Shown here: piece by piece, positions 50,298 through 61,300 of the stretch
Position numbering within the stretch: the stretch's first letter is position 1
How the letters are laid out: each line of letters starts with the position of its first letter
Source: Jaminaea rosea
Lineage: Eukaryota; Basidiomycota; Exobasidiomycetes; Microstromatales
Direction of reading: 5' to 3'
DNA length: 64,000 nucleotides
NCBI RefSeq assembly: GCF_003144245.1
Contig: NW_020289992.1
Span: forward strand, 369,015-433,014
Made by a program: the position numbers and the translations under genes
Notes under the pieces: model-generated
The model's database searches: none
What the model was told of the DNA's origin: nothing
The model's input: the letters and a program-made list of their open reading frames with translations, nothing else

Positions 50298-52191
50298 ATG
50301 GCAATAGACCAGAAGCCCCGTCGGTCGACAGAGAGGGAGCAGGAGGAGGGTGAGGGTCGCGAGTCCCTCCGGGAGTACAGCCAGCGCTACGATCCTTTAG
50401 GAGCTCCACCTCCTTACCATTACCACTCCACCTCCTCGTCCTCGTCCTCGCCACCCGAAGGAATGCACGAGACACAGCCTCACAGCGAATCCACCCCGCT
50501 CCTCTCTGGCCAGGAGTCCCAGCGATCACACGACGTACGAGCGGCGCCCTGGGCTCCAGCTTGGCAGCGCAAGCCCCTCTCTGCCCGTCGCAAGCGCGTA
50601 GTCAACGTCTGCCTAGTCTTGGTCCTCTTGACGCTCATCATAGTCTCAATGCGCGAGTGGGCCACCCACTCTAGCTCTGAACAACCCGACTCAGGCTCAG
50701 CCCCAGGCTCAGGATCGGGTGACTACCCCTTACCTCCCTCCCCGGCCCCGAACGATGGGAATCCCAAGTCCCGAGCCTCCTGGTCTTCACCGGTGGAGCG
50801 ACCAGACTACCTCGGTCATGGCGGGCCTTGGTACTCTAGCGTGGCTAACTTCACACTCAAGTACACGCCCGACTGGGAGGCCGTTTGGCTGCACGCACTC
50901 GGCGTCTCGTATCGAGGCCACATCACCGTCGTAGGGGACAGTGCAGTCAAGGAGGGGGAGGGGGAGGCTGGAGTGGAGGCCTTCTTCCGTAGTGTACGGG
51001 AGAGGGAGCATGCAGTTTGGGTTGGGGAGATGAAGCGAGGCGAGAAGGATGAGGGATTGGGCGTTTATGTGAGTAAATGTAGAGGCAGAGGGATGTGCCG
51101 TGTCCACCTGAGTTCGGCTCAGCTCAGCTCAGCTCAGCTCACGCTAATCTTCTTCATTTCCTCTCCTTCCTCTCCATCCGCCGACATAGGGCCATCGCCA
51201 CCGAGCCGACCATTCGCAGGTGGCAGTGGAGGTGCGAATCCACCTCGCCCTGCCACCATCGAGCGTGGCTCCGCTCCTCCCTCCTCTAGAAGTGGTGGCG
51301 GACACGCTTGACACCAGCTGGGAGGTAGATGCGTCGGATCCTGTCGTTTCGCGCAGCCTGGACATACAGTTGGGGGCGGGCGGGTTGCGTGTTGGGGTAA
51401 GTATGCGAGAGGAGCAGGGGAAGGCCAGACGAGAGTCGACGCTGACCCTGATTGCCCCCGCTCCTTCCCGCTACGCACGACATCAGGCAATCCAAACGCA
51501 GCAGCACACGAACATCGCCTTGCATGCCGGCTCCGTCAAGCCCACATCCACGTCCGCCTCCTCCCCGCACCTATCAGGCAGCATCAGGTGCGCCAACCTC
51601 GCTATCCGTCTCGACTCGGGCTCCCTCCGTCTCGCCTCCATCGAAGCGCGCAACCAGGCAGCCATCAGGAGCCACGCAGGATCTGTCCGGCTCGGCAACC
51701 TCGTCAGCCCCGAGGTGAAAGTGGTGAGCAACGCAGGGAGTGTAGAGGGGACGTTCGAAGTCGGGGAAAGACTGGACGTGCAGTCCGACGCGGGACATGT
51801 GGCTCTGGACGTCAAGCTTCCCGCCAGGACTGACAATCATACAGTGCAGGCTCGAGCTCACAGTAATGCCGGTTCGGTGAGGGTGACTTACGTTGAGCAG
51901 GGGAAGGGTGTCACGCTAGACTCGAGCGTGACCTCGGGAACGGGTAGAGTGGAGGTGAAGCATCACCCGAGCTTTGAGGGGAGTTTCGACCTGCTGACCC
52001 GTGTGGGGAGGCTGGACGTTAGCCCGCCACGGGGTAGCGGTGCGGGTGGTGGGGATGAGAGGGAGTGGGTTGTCAGGGAGGACAGGAAGGGGTGGACGGG
52101 GAGGCATGTTGTTGGGCGAGTGGGGAGGGAGGGGATGGAGGGGAGAACGATAGTCAAGTCAGAGGCGGGGGCTATGCAGGTCGTCTTCTAG
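50298..52191 (+). CDS. single-pass membrane protein with DUF4097-like repetitive beta domain
   Basis: Three exons are likely: 50298-51068, 51190-51396 and 51487-52191, encoding 560 residues. The N-terminus starts MAIDQKPRR and includes a PPPY motif. A basic run then precedes one transmembrane helix (VNVCLVLVLLTLIIVSM, about residues 97-113). Outside the membrane are a Ser/Gly/Pro linker and then a repetitive beta region. Units such as IALHAGSVK, IRSHAGSVRLGNL, VVSNAGSVEGTFEV and VQSDAGHVALDVKL recur every 20-25 residues, as in DUF4097-type putative adhesin beta-helices. The second intron (90 nt) has GTAAGT, a CTGAC branch-like site and CATCAG. Its length is a multiple of three without a stop, so retention would add 30 residues. 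A surface or wall-facing role is inferred only. Confidence 0.75.
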
Positions 52192-52312
52192 TCGCGTGGT
52201 GTAAGGACGTGGTATTGTGTGTGTGTTGTTTCGTATCTGTGTACTCTCTCTCTCTTATCGCGCCGCAAATATCGAGTCACCTCACCTTCTGACCCACGCT
52301 CCTTTCTATCGC

Positions 52313-53544
52313 TCACTCCTCCCCTTCCTCCGCCACAACAAACACCTTTGTGACCCCTCTCCCATCCCTTCCCCTCCCTCGCGCCAAAGTCTCAAACGCC
52401 TCACCCGCCTCCTCCAGCGTGTACCTATGCGAAATGACCTTCTCGATCCCCTTCAACTCGCCACGCTGCAACATCTCCATGGCGAGCGGGTAGGTATTCG
52501 CGTAGCGAAACACGCCCAATATGTCCACCTCCCTCAGCGCGGCCGCACCTATGGGTAGAGTCTGGATGGGGCTCCCCATACCTATGAGGACTACGCGTCC
52601 TCCAGGACGAGTGGAGAAGATCGCCAATTGCACGCACGAGGGGACGCCCGAGCATTCAAATACTACGTCGAATGCACCGGCGCTTGAGTCGAGGGAGAGT
52701 GCCTCGCCCATCTCCTTTGCAACCCTCTGTGCCTTCCCCATCGTGACTGCCGGCTCCTCGCCCTGAACAGGGGGCGCACTCTTCGCCAGCGTGTACGTCT
52801 GGTCCGCCCAGCTGTTGCGCTTCGCAAAGTCTAGCCTCCCCTCATCGATATCCACCGCAACAACGTAGCTCGCCCCGGCTCCTTTCGCCGCAGCGCACGC
52901 CAAGAGGCCGACCGCCCCCGCCCCGGTGACGAGGACCCGCTCCCCATTGGCGAGGGCGCAACGCCGTATCCCCTGGAGAACGACGCTGAGCGGCTCGATT
53001 AGTGCTCCGACCTCGTACGAGACCGAGGTGGGGAGGAGGTGGACGCCCCAAGCCGGCCATGTAAGGGTGGACTGTAGTGTCCCATCGAGGTGTGGGTACG
53101 TCTTTGCCGAGCTGGCAAAGCGCATAGAGGGGCAGAGGTTATACCTCCCCTCCTGACAGCGCTCACACTCCCTGCAGTACAAGCCAGCCTCGATCGCCAC
53201 GCGCTTACCCACACTGAGTTGAGCAGGGCATTCCGGACCAACAGCGCTGATGATCCCGGCGCTCTCGTGGCCCAGAGCCATGGGATGGCGCAAAGCGAAG
53301 TCCCCGTTACGGCCGTGGAGGTAGTAGTGCAGGTCGGACCCGCAGAGTCCTGTGGCGAGGACGGTGACGTGGACGTGCCCTGCTGGTGGTGTGGTGGGGA
53401 GGGAGCGTGTCTCCTGCGAGGGAAGAGGGAACAGGATGAGTGTCGTACGAGTGAATGGAGGCGAGCAGGAAAAGTACTCACGATTCGCAAGTCCTTGGGA
53501 CCGTGCAGGACGGCAGCCTTGTTGGTATTGACGTGACTGGTCAT
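52313..53544 (-). CDS. zinc-containing medium-chain polyol dehydrogenase (sorbitol/xylitol type)
   Basis: Two exons: 53544-53482 and 53413-52313, encoding 387 residues. The catalytic zinc site shows Cys45 (TGLCGSDLHYY), His70-Glu71 (LGHESAG) and Glu-Pro in LIEPLSVV. The structural zinc lobe has Cys101, 104, 107 and 115. The NAD-binding fold is at VLVTGAGAVGLLA followed by VVAVDIDEGRLDFAK, whose acidic Asp favours NAD+ over NADP+. It probably oxidises sorbitol or xylitol to fructose or xylulose, and related L-arabinitol activity is possible. Length is normal plus a small acidic tail (VAEEGEE). It is divergent from the HD-domain gene. Confidence 0.92.
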
Positions 53545-54032
53545 GCTGCCTTAGTGTTTGAAGGGTCCGGGGGGAAAGTGAAGAATCATCTATCAATCTC
53601 CTCGAGCATTGCTCTTATACCTCTCTCTCCTTTCGTTGTGTCCTTCTCGAGGTCAGGTCACGCCCGTGCGCAACGGCAATAAAGTAAAAAGTGCTCCGCC
53701 TCTCCGCTTCTCCGTGTCTTGAGGGGCCAGTGGGAGGAAAAGAGAGAGAGCACAGCGCCCAGCCAGGCTGTGTGGGTGTGGGGCGCGGCGCGGAGACGAG
53801 TCAAGTCGGACGAGGGGCGACGACAAGAGACGGACCAAGGATTCTTGCCAATGTTGATCGCAATCATCTCCCATCACAACTCATCTCATCTCTGCCCGCC
53901 CGCGTCCGCCCTCGTGCCGCTCTCGCCCGAACCGGCTCTCATCCCACCTCTTGCCCGCCTCTCCAATCAGAGCAGCAGCAGCTCATTCAATCTCGTCTTG
54001 AGAGAACGAGGCTGTAGCAGCAGCGGAGAAGA
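53545..54032. promoter_or_regulatory. divergent region, polyol dehydrogenase and HD-domain genes
   Basis: 488 bp between starts. A CT/AG-rich patch lies near 53730-53750, and a CAACTCATCTCATCTCTGCCC stretch lies near 53877-53897. No recognised element. Confidence 0.45.
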
Positions 54033-57000
54033 ATGACTCGAGTAGAGCGCACACGGAGCAGGGTAGCAGCCTGTCGCTGCCTCAACGTGCGGGTGCGATA
54101 TCTAAGCCCCACCAGCACCAGCGGCGGGAGCAAATCTTCCTCCTCATCCCCCTCCCCCTCCGCGCAAGGCCAAGAGGCTCGCACCACCCGCGTACAGCTC
54201 GACGACTCGTCCTCCCCTTCATCTACATCGGTATCCGTCTCCCTGCCCCTCCTCGTAGGCCGTGAACTCGTCTCCCTCGGTGGACCTTTCACGGTTCCAG
54301 CGCTGCGTTGCCTGCATTGCGGTACGACGGTATATGCGGTGGAGAAGGCCGCCTCACTTGGGCCGAGTAGGGCTGTTGGGTTTCAAGCGAACGCCAATGC
54401 CAATGGGGCCAAACAGCAACAGCAGCAGCAGCGCGAGGCTTCCCCGTCCCCCGCTCAGAGGAGCGCGAGTAGAGATGGATTGATCAAACCACACGATGGG
54501 CATGTCTTTCTGCTGCCTGGGCTGGTGTACGATGACGAGATTCAAGAAGTCGAGGGCAAAGAGAATTTCTCGTCCATCTATGGGGTGTCCATCACGTCTG
54601 GCTCGCCTCGTTCTTTGGATCAGGCTCAGCCATCGACTCAGTCTCAATCACAGTCGCAGCGTCCCGCCTTGACGACGCAACGAAGCGCCACGAGCCACTA
54701 TGGTCTGCAAGGTCTCCCCGCGCACCTCGTCACCACACCGCCCACCTCGCCATCCCCTTCTTCCTCCTCCGCCAACATCCAACTACCCTCCGTCGCAAGC
54801 TCAAACCCGCTAGCCTCAGCCCTAGACGCTACGGGTCTCGCAAAGCTCAGAGCATGGAGAGTGACGGCCGAGCAGGAGGTCATGGATCTGGTGCGGCAGA
54901 AGAGGAGGGAGCTGGATGGAATGCTGGCAAGAGCGCAGAGGGAGGCAGAAGCTGTGCTCGAGCAGGCACGCACCGTTCCCCCACCGAGCACAACGATGAT
55001 GCTGCGAGGAGCAGAGGGCAGCAGCAACGAACTGCGGGACGAGCACGACCACGATCTCGAGCATGAGCACGGCAACGTAACCACCTCCTCCGCCGCCGCC
55101 GCCGCCAACGCCCCCTCGATCCTCCCCGCCTCGGCCTTCACGCGTCGTCCCCCCTCCTCGCCAAATGCAAATCTATCCGCCTCGCTCTCAGCACTCAGCG
55201 CCAGCTTCGCCATGCGAGGCAAGGGGTCCGACTCGACGATGAGCCAGGCAGAAGACTGGGCGCAGCGTCGTCGACTCAAGGAACGCTACCCCGAGGGGGA
55301 CCACAGCGTTATGACCTCCGCGGCTACTAGTGCGGCCACGTCCGTCGAGAATTCAGATAGTGAGACCGTCAGGCGTGCGCGTACCTCCGTTGCCGAAGAA
55401 GAAGAAGAAGAAGCGGGAGAGGATAGGGGAAGAGGCCGACAACGTGTGGCGCGGGTACGCACCCCGAGTGGGGATGAGCAAGTCCCCGCACGCAGCAGTG
55501 CCAATGCCAGTGCCAACGCCAACGCGAACACGGGCACGCCCCGCTCCCCTCCCGGCACCAAGACACGCCCCACAATGGCCCCCTCCTCCCTGAGTCACAG
55601 CGCAGGCAGCAAATCGCTCCCCTCTCACCCTTCGCTCGACCTGGGCGCCCAGTCAGGGGAGGGGGACGCGGCCACCCCACGTCCGGGCGGGCGAGTAGGA
55701 AAGGCCCCGCCCTCCCCCTCGGCCAACGTGCAGCTACGCCCACGCAATCCGCCGCCAAGCGGAGCCGAGCCCCTCAAGCCGGCTACGCGACAACGACTGG
55801 GCGAGTCGGCTTCGGCTTCAGCTTCGAGCTCGACTCCTGACGTCCCCGGCGCGAAGCGCAAGGTCGCATTCGCCGAGACGCCGGACCATGCGCCGACCGT
55901 GAGCCTTACGCCGCCGGAAGACCAGATGAATGGGGTGGATGGGGAGGGTGAAGATGGAGCGGGGAGGGAGCCAGTAAATGAAGGTGAGGCGGCCGTTTTC
56001 GATATCGATGAGGAGTTGAGCGTCGATGGTCACGTTGATGCTGGAGAGGGCGAGGAGAGGAGGGAGGCGCTACAAGGTGGGCAGGAGAAGCTCGTATCGC
56101 AGGAAGAGGATCTGGGCGGTACACTAGACGATGCAGACGCGGACGACGACGATTCTTCTGCGGTGGGGACAAAGGGGGAGGAGAAGCGCGATCCATTAGG
56201 CGGCGTCCCCGCAAGTGTCGGCGCCCACCATGCCGGCTCCCTCTCTGCCCTCGTGGCCGCCAGCGAAGGTCTGGACGCGCATGCTCGTCGAGCCTCGTTG
56301 GTGGATAATTTCGATCCCGCCTCGCTCAGGAGGGACGGCCGCATCGCACCCGCCAAGAAGGGCAGCCCGCCCGCCAATGCTACTCGCGGCACCGAGCCAT
56401 CCCGAGCAGACGGAGGAGGAGAGGACAGTCCACGTCGCACCGCCATTGGGTATCGCCGTAGCCACGCTCAAGGCAACGCCGACGCGGAATTGAGGCTCAG
56501 CGGCCTGCTCGCCCCGCATGCCCCCTCGCACCGTTCGTTGTGGAGGAGGACGGCCAAGAAGTATAGTATTGCGGAGGAGGATGAGGAGGAGGGCGAGGAT
56601 GGGAAAAAGGGCGAGCAGGAGGACGAGGGAGACGACAGACAGTGGAGTGCATGGCAGGAACGTGCCCGACAGTTGGAAGAGGCCAAAGTGAAGCGCGATA
56701 AGGAGGAGAAGGAGAGGGTGCTCGCCCAATCCCTTCCGATGCAGGAACGACGCACTGTGGGCAGTACGGCGCGAGGCATCCCAACAGGAGCAGTCTTGTC
56801 CAGCGTAGGCAGGGAGAGGGAGACGAGCGGCTTCGATCGCGAGCCCAAGACGAGTTTACCCTACCAGGAACGACAGATGGTTCCCAGCTTGAGGAGGGCG
56901 ACGCGCCGAGCGCTCCTCGCAACGGGGACGGGGGACCGCAAGGCGTCTCTTCCTACGATCAAGGACACGGATGTTGAGGGAGACGATGTCCCGCGTATTG

Positions 57001-57887
57001 CAACGCGAGGTTTCGCCGTTACAGCTCCAGGCTCAGGGTCCGTCCTTACTCCTCCAGCTACATCCGCTCTCTCCTCCCCAAGCCTCTCGACAGGCGGACG
57101 TCGCTCCCCTCGCCCGCCGTACGTGCCCCCGCCACCACCCACCTCCACTACAACAGTCCTCCAACCCAACCCCTTGCATCGTCCCTCCCCCCTCACCCTC
57201 TTCCGTGGCCCCGCCGACGCCCGTTTCGCCAGCTGCGAGCCCGGCGAAGAAGAGGAAAGCGACTATCCCTCAGTGCTACGCTTCATGCATCGCCTCGAGC
57301 AGCTGAAGCGGAACAAGCGCACCGGATGGCTCCATCATCGTGTCCCTGCTCCGGAGAGCATTGCAGACCACATGTACCGGATGGCCCTCCTCGCCATGCT
57401 CTGCCCCAATGTCGGGCTAGACATAGGAAAAGCGGTCATGCTTGCCCTGGTGCACGACTTGGCCGAAGCAGAGGTGGGGGATCTGACTCCTCTGGACGGG
57501 GTGAGCAAGGAAGAGAAGCTTCGCCGCGAAGGAGAGGCACTACAGTTCCTCGTGCACGATCTCTTGGGATCGAGTCCCGCAGCATTGAGGATCGAGGCCC
57601 TCTGGGAGGAGTATGAGGCGAGGGAGTCGCTCGAGTCCGTGTTGGTCAAGGACCTCGATCGCTTCGAGCTTATACTGCAGGCCGTCGAGTATGAGAGCCG
57701 ATATGGGGTGGAGGACTTGCAGCCCTTCTTTGGGGCTAGTGCGGATATTGGTCATCCGAGGGTTAGGAGATGGGCGGTTGAGCTTGCGAGGGAACGGGCG
57801 GATATGTGGGGGAAGAGGGGCGAGGAGTGGGGATATGTGCAGCCTGAGCCTGTGGAGGGGGCAAAGAGGGAGGGAGGGGAAGTGTGA
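54033..57887 (+). CDS. HD-domain nucleotidase (HDDC2/YGK1/YfbR-like) with long N-terminal extension
   Basis: A single exon of 1284 residues. The last 220 residues form a full HD domain: LRFMHRLEQLKRNKRTGWL, ESIADHMYRMALLAMLCPN with His1113, VMLALVHDLAEAEVGDLTPLDG with His1141-Asp1142, EEKLRREGEALQFL, and LVKDLDRFELILQAVEYE with Asp1207. This matches 5'-deoxynucleotidases that hydrolyse dNMPs. The first 160 residues hold another module: CRCLNVRVRYLSP, LRCLHCGTTVYAVE with several Cys, then HVFLLPGLVYDDEIQEVEG and NFSSIYGV. That might be a small zinc-binding (Mss4/GFA-like) domain, a guess. A helix (VMDLVRQKRRELDGMLARAQ) follows. The 750 residues between are Ser/Glu/Asp-rich and likely disordered. 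Typical HDDC2 proteins have about 200 residues, so this is a fusion. Confidence 0.85.
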   Translation: MTRVERTRSRVAACRCLNVRVRYLSPTSTSGGSKSSSSSPSPSAQGQEARTTRVQLDDSSSPSSTSVSVSLPLLVGRELVSLGGPFTVPALRCLHCGTTVYAVEKAASLGPSRAVGFQANANANGAKQQQQQQREASPSPAQRSASRDGLIKPHDGHVFLLPGLVYDDEIQEVEGKENFSSIYGVSITSGSPRSLDQAQPSTQSQSQSQRPALTTQRSATSHYGLQGLPAHLVTTPPTSPSPSSSSANIQLPSVASSNPLASALDATGLAKLRAWRVTAEQEVMDLVRQKRRELDGMLARAQREAEAVLEQARTVPPPSTTMMLRGAEGSSNELRDEHDHDLEHEHGNVTTSSAAAAANAPSILPASAFTRRPPSSPNANLSASLSALSASFAMRGKGSDSTMSQAEDWAQRRRLKERYPEGDHSVMTSAATSAATSVENSDSETVRRARTSVAEEEEEEAGEDRGRGRQRVARVRTPSGDEQVPARSSANASANANANTGTPRSPPGTKTRPTMAPSSLSHSAGSKSLPSHPSLDLGAQSGEGDAATPRPGGRVGKAPPSPSANVQLRPRNPPPSGAEPLKPATRQRLGESASASASSSTPDVPGAKRKVAFAETPDHAPTVSLTPPEDQMNGVDGEGEDGAGREPVNEGEAAVFDIDEELSVDGHVDAGEGEERREALQGGQEKLVSQEEDLGGTLDDADADDDDSSAVGTKGEEKRDPLGGVPASVGAHHAGSLSALVAASEGLDAHARRASLVDNFDPASLRRDGRIAPAKKGSPPANATRGTEPSRADGGGEDSPRRTAIGYRRSHAQGNADAELRLSGLLAPHAPSHRSLWRRTAKKYSIAEEDEEEGEDGKKGEQEDEGDDRQWSAWQERARQLEEAKVKRDKEEKERVLAQSLPMQERRTVGSTARGIPTGAVLSSVGRERETSGFDREPKTSLPYQERQMVPSLRRATRRALLATGTGDRKASLPTIKDTDVEGDDVPRIATRGFAVTAPGSGSVLTPPATSALSSPSLSTGGRRSPRPPYVPPPPPTSTTTVLQPNPLHRPSPLTLFRGPADARFASCEPGEEEESDYPSVLRFMHRLEQLKRNKRTGWLHHRVPAPESIADHMYRMALLAMLCPNVGLDIGKAVMLALVHDLAEAEVGDLTPLDGVSKEEKLRREGEALQFLVHDLLGSSPAALRIEALWEEYEARESLESVLVKDLDRFELILQAVEYESRYGVEDLQPFFGASADIGHPRVRRWAVELARERADMWGKRGEEWGYVQPEPVEGAKREGGEV

Positions 57888-58000
57888 GGAAGAGGAGGGC
57901 AGGGAGTGAGTCGCAGTCGTAGCATGGTCGGACGCCCTTGCATTACACATCAGAACGACAATCATGACTCAGTCGACGAGAAGTGAGCAGACGATGCCGC

Positions 58001-58065
58001 GGCGTGGCGTGGCGTGGCGTGGCGTGGCGTGGCGTGGCGTGGCGTGGCGTGGCGTGGCGTGGCGT
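58001..58065. repeat. GGCGT pentanucleotide tandem array
   Basis: Thirteen perfect copies of GGCGT, followed by one changed copy (TGCGT). It is a pure minisatellite, non-coding in any retained gene model. Confidence 0.95.
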
Positions 58066-58183
58066 TGCGTGGTATCCGACGTCTGACGATCTCGTCGCGT
58101 CGCATCGCATCGCATCGCTCGGCCCGATGGATGCGTAGACTATCTCGCTGTTCGGTCTGCTTGATCTGATCGATGCGCATGGG

Positions 58184-58206
58184 CCAGCCAGCCAGCCAGC
58201 CAGCCA
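58184..58206. repeat. CCAG tetranucleotide array
   Basis: Five full CCAG units plus CCA. Confidence 0.9.
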
Positions 58207-58390
58207 AATCCAGCAACGTGGAGGTCTGGCGTCTGGCGTCTGTCTGTTGTCTCGTGTTTCTGCCGCCCCGCGCCTGGTCCCGATCACAAGAAGGCGGCGC
58301 AGCAGCAGTTGAGGCTTCGTTCCTCTTTCTCTCTCTCTTTCACACCAACACTCCATTCCCCATCCAACCCGCCGCGACAGCAGCAATACC

Positions 58391-61300
58391 ATGGCCCCCA
58401 AGACCACTCCCTCTCGAGTGGGCGGTGTGGGCTCAGTGCCTCCGAGTGGGAATCCGAATAACAAAGCGCCAGGAGTCGTTGCGACACCTTCTGTAATTCG
58501 TTTTGATGATGTGAGTGCGAGAGTGAGCGAGACGTGGAGATGGTAGCATTGCGCAACTCACGATGTGGATATATGCTGCGCCTTTCGCCCTTAGGATGAT
58601 ACCAAGGCCAAGCGAGGAACAGTAGCCGCAAAGTCCAGCAAATCGAAACAACAACGCAAACAAGGACGCTCAGGCGGCTTCTCCTCCTACCTCTTCTCCC
58701 TCGCTCTGCGCCTCTCGGCCCTCTATATGCTAGTAGGCGCACTCTGGACCTGTCCATCCCAACCGCTCCGTTTCGACTACAACCCGCGCGACTCACGCTC
58801 CCACTGCCGCGCCCTCGCTCAGGGTAAAGTGCAGCTCCAACCCATCGTAGCGCCCTACATTGCCTCGGCTCAGGCGCGCGTCCAGCCCCACGTCCAGCCG
58901 TACGTCGACGTCGCTACTCCCTACGCCAAGGCGGCGTGGAAGACCAGCAAGCCTTACTATAGGTATGCAGCCAAGCAGGGCCGCTGGGCGTACAATAAGC
59001 ATGTAGAGCCCCGCAGGAAAGTGGCGGACAAGAAGGTGCGCAACTGGGTGCAACCTAGGTGGGCTGCAACGAGGCAGGTCGTCGATGAGTGGACTCAGCC
59101 AGCTTACAAGCAGGCGGTCCCACTTATGAGGATATAGTGAGTCCGCAGCGCCATCGCGGGAAAACAGCTGAGTCCTGAGCCGTCGCTGACCTTTCGCTCT
59201 TCCCGGTGCTCGCAGCCGACACGACGTCCACCCGCACCTGGAGCGCGGCTATGCCCAGTCCCTCGCCCTTGGTTCAGCAACGTACGGCGCCTACGTAACG
59301 CATGGTCACCCTCTCGTTGTCTCGTCCGCGCGCCACTCCCACTCTTTCTACGTGAACCACGTCGACCCAGCCGTCCGCCGCGCGTACGCCCTCTACATCC
59401 GCCCGCAAATGGACAAGCTTCTCGCAAAGGCTTTTGGTCACAGGGCAAGCAAGGCAGGCAGTGAGGCCGTCAAGGCGGCAAAGGGGGAGGCGAAGCAAGT
59501 GCGCCAGGAGGCAAAGCAGGTAGAGAGGGAGAAGAAGGAGCAGGCGGTGCGTGTCGTGTTCGCGGGTCCTCTGTCGCTCGCCTGCTGACCCAGCGTACTG
59601 ACCCACCCTCACGCCCGCCACTCCCTCGCCCCGCTTCCTCCCAGAAGGCTTCGGCTATCCGTGCGCAAGAAGACCCCTCACTGGCGGACCGCATCAACAA
59701 GGTCGCCGACCACGTAACCGGCGGACCCCTCGCTGCCCCCGACCCGGCCGCATCAGCCGCGTCCGACGCCTCGCGCGCCGTTGAGGCCCAATCGACCAAA
59801 GAACAGCTCGAGGCGTGGGAGGCCGGGCTCGCCCAGCTCATTGAAAAGGAGTACACTCTGGTAACGGCAAGGTTTGGAGAGCTGCGCACACGCTTTGCTG
59901 AAGGGCTGCCGGAGCGCTTTGAGGTTTTGACCGAGGATGTTGAGCTCGAGGTGGAGGGTATCTTCGCCCGATTGACAAAGGCGCTGAATAAAGTCAAGGG
60001 CGGGGGCCACGAGGAGGCAGGGCGCGCCGCTTTGGAGAAACAGAGGAACAAGCTGCAGCGTAGCAGGGGTAAGGCGCTCAAGGAATTGGACGGCTTCTAC
60101 TCGCAGCTGCAGACTGAGCAGTGGGAGGCACAGCGCGCCTCGGTCGAGCAGGTGGAGCGCTACATCGCCGAAGCGCAGCGCGCCTACCTCGGTTTGTTGA
60201 AGGGCGCCAAGTTCGACCAGACGAGGCAGGATTGGAGCGAGTGGGACGACGGCCTCTCTGTGCGGTCAAAGCTCTTCGACGAGGAGTTGAGCAAAGTCAG
60301 GAAGGGAAGCACAAAGCTCGGCGCGGGCATCTTGGGCATCGACGCCGGACAGGAGGGGGACGTACAGCGCGAGGTGGTCAGGTTGCGCAAGCAGGTTGGA
60401 TCACTCTATGATACCGCTTCTGCCGAGCTGGACCAATTCGCCAAGGAGCAGCTCGCGGCTATCAAGGGCGAAGAACCAGTAGGCGCCAATCCGGTGTCAA
60501 TTATCTCCTCCAAGGCAAGCACGGCCGCAGCCAGCTGGTCCTCCGTCGCCTCAGCCGCAACGGACGATGCGCCTAGCTCTGCCTCCTCTCTCCTTTCCTC
60601 CTCCTCCTCCTCGCCGGACATTGCAGACCAAGCGGCCGGGTTCACAGAAGCGGTCAAGACGGGTCTGAACGATTTCGCCTCTGCTGCCTCGTCGACGGGC
60701 TCCTCCCTCGCTCGCGAAGCATCCAAGAGCGCCGGGCTCAAGCCCACACCGGAGTCTGCCGCCGAGTACATGGAAGCCGCCGCCGGACTGGTCGGAGAGG
60801 CCATGCCCGCCGTCGCCTTCGTGGGCGCAGAAGAAGCCGCCTCGTCAGCCAGCTCGGCCCTTCGCCACGCCACGCGCTCAGCCGCCTCGCTTGCTGGGGC
60901 GGAGGTGACGGCAGAGAGGGTGGAGGACTATGTAGCGTCGGCGCAGAGTGTGCTCGATAAGGTTGGGAAGGGGGTCGGGGAGGGGGCACAAAGCGTCTAC
61001 GAGGCGATGGGAGGGGAAAGTCTTGCAGAGCAGGTCCACGCTGCAACCCGCTCCGCTTCTTCGCTTGCTGGCGGCAAACCTACACCGGAGAGTGCGGGAG
61101 AATACGTGGAGGCGGCGGGCGACTATCTCAACTCTGCAGCTTCCTCCGGCTCATCCGTTGCATCACAAGTCTACGAAGCTATGGGAGCAGACAACTTGGG
61201 AGACCAGCTCCACCACGCAACCCGTTCAGCCGCTTCGGTCCTCGGGGCCAAGCCTACGCCGGAGACGGCCAGCGAGTACGTGGAAGCGGCAGGTGACGTC

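Larger units (their letters stand above)
57888..58390. other. intergenic region with simple repeats between two + genes
   Basis: 503 bp. It holds a GGCGT pentanucleotide array (58001-58065), short CGCAT repeats (58098-58117) and a CCAG array (58184-58206). A pyrimidine-rich stretch (58319-58342) precedes the next start. It should contain the promoter of the repeat-protein gene. Confidence 0.55.
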
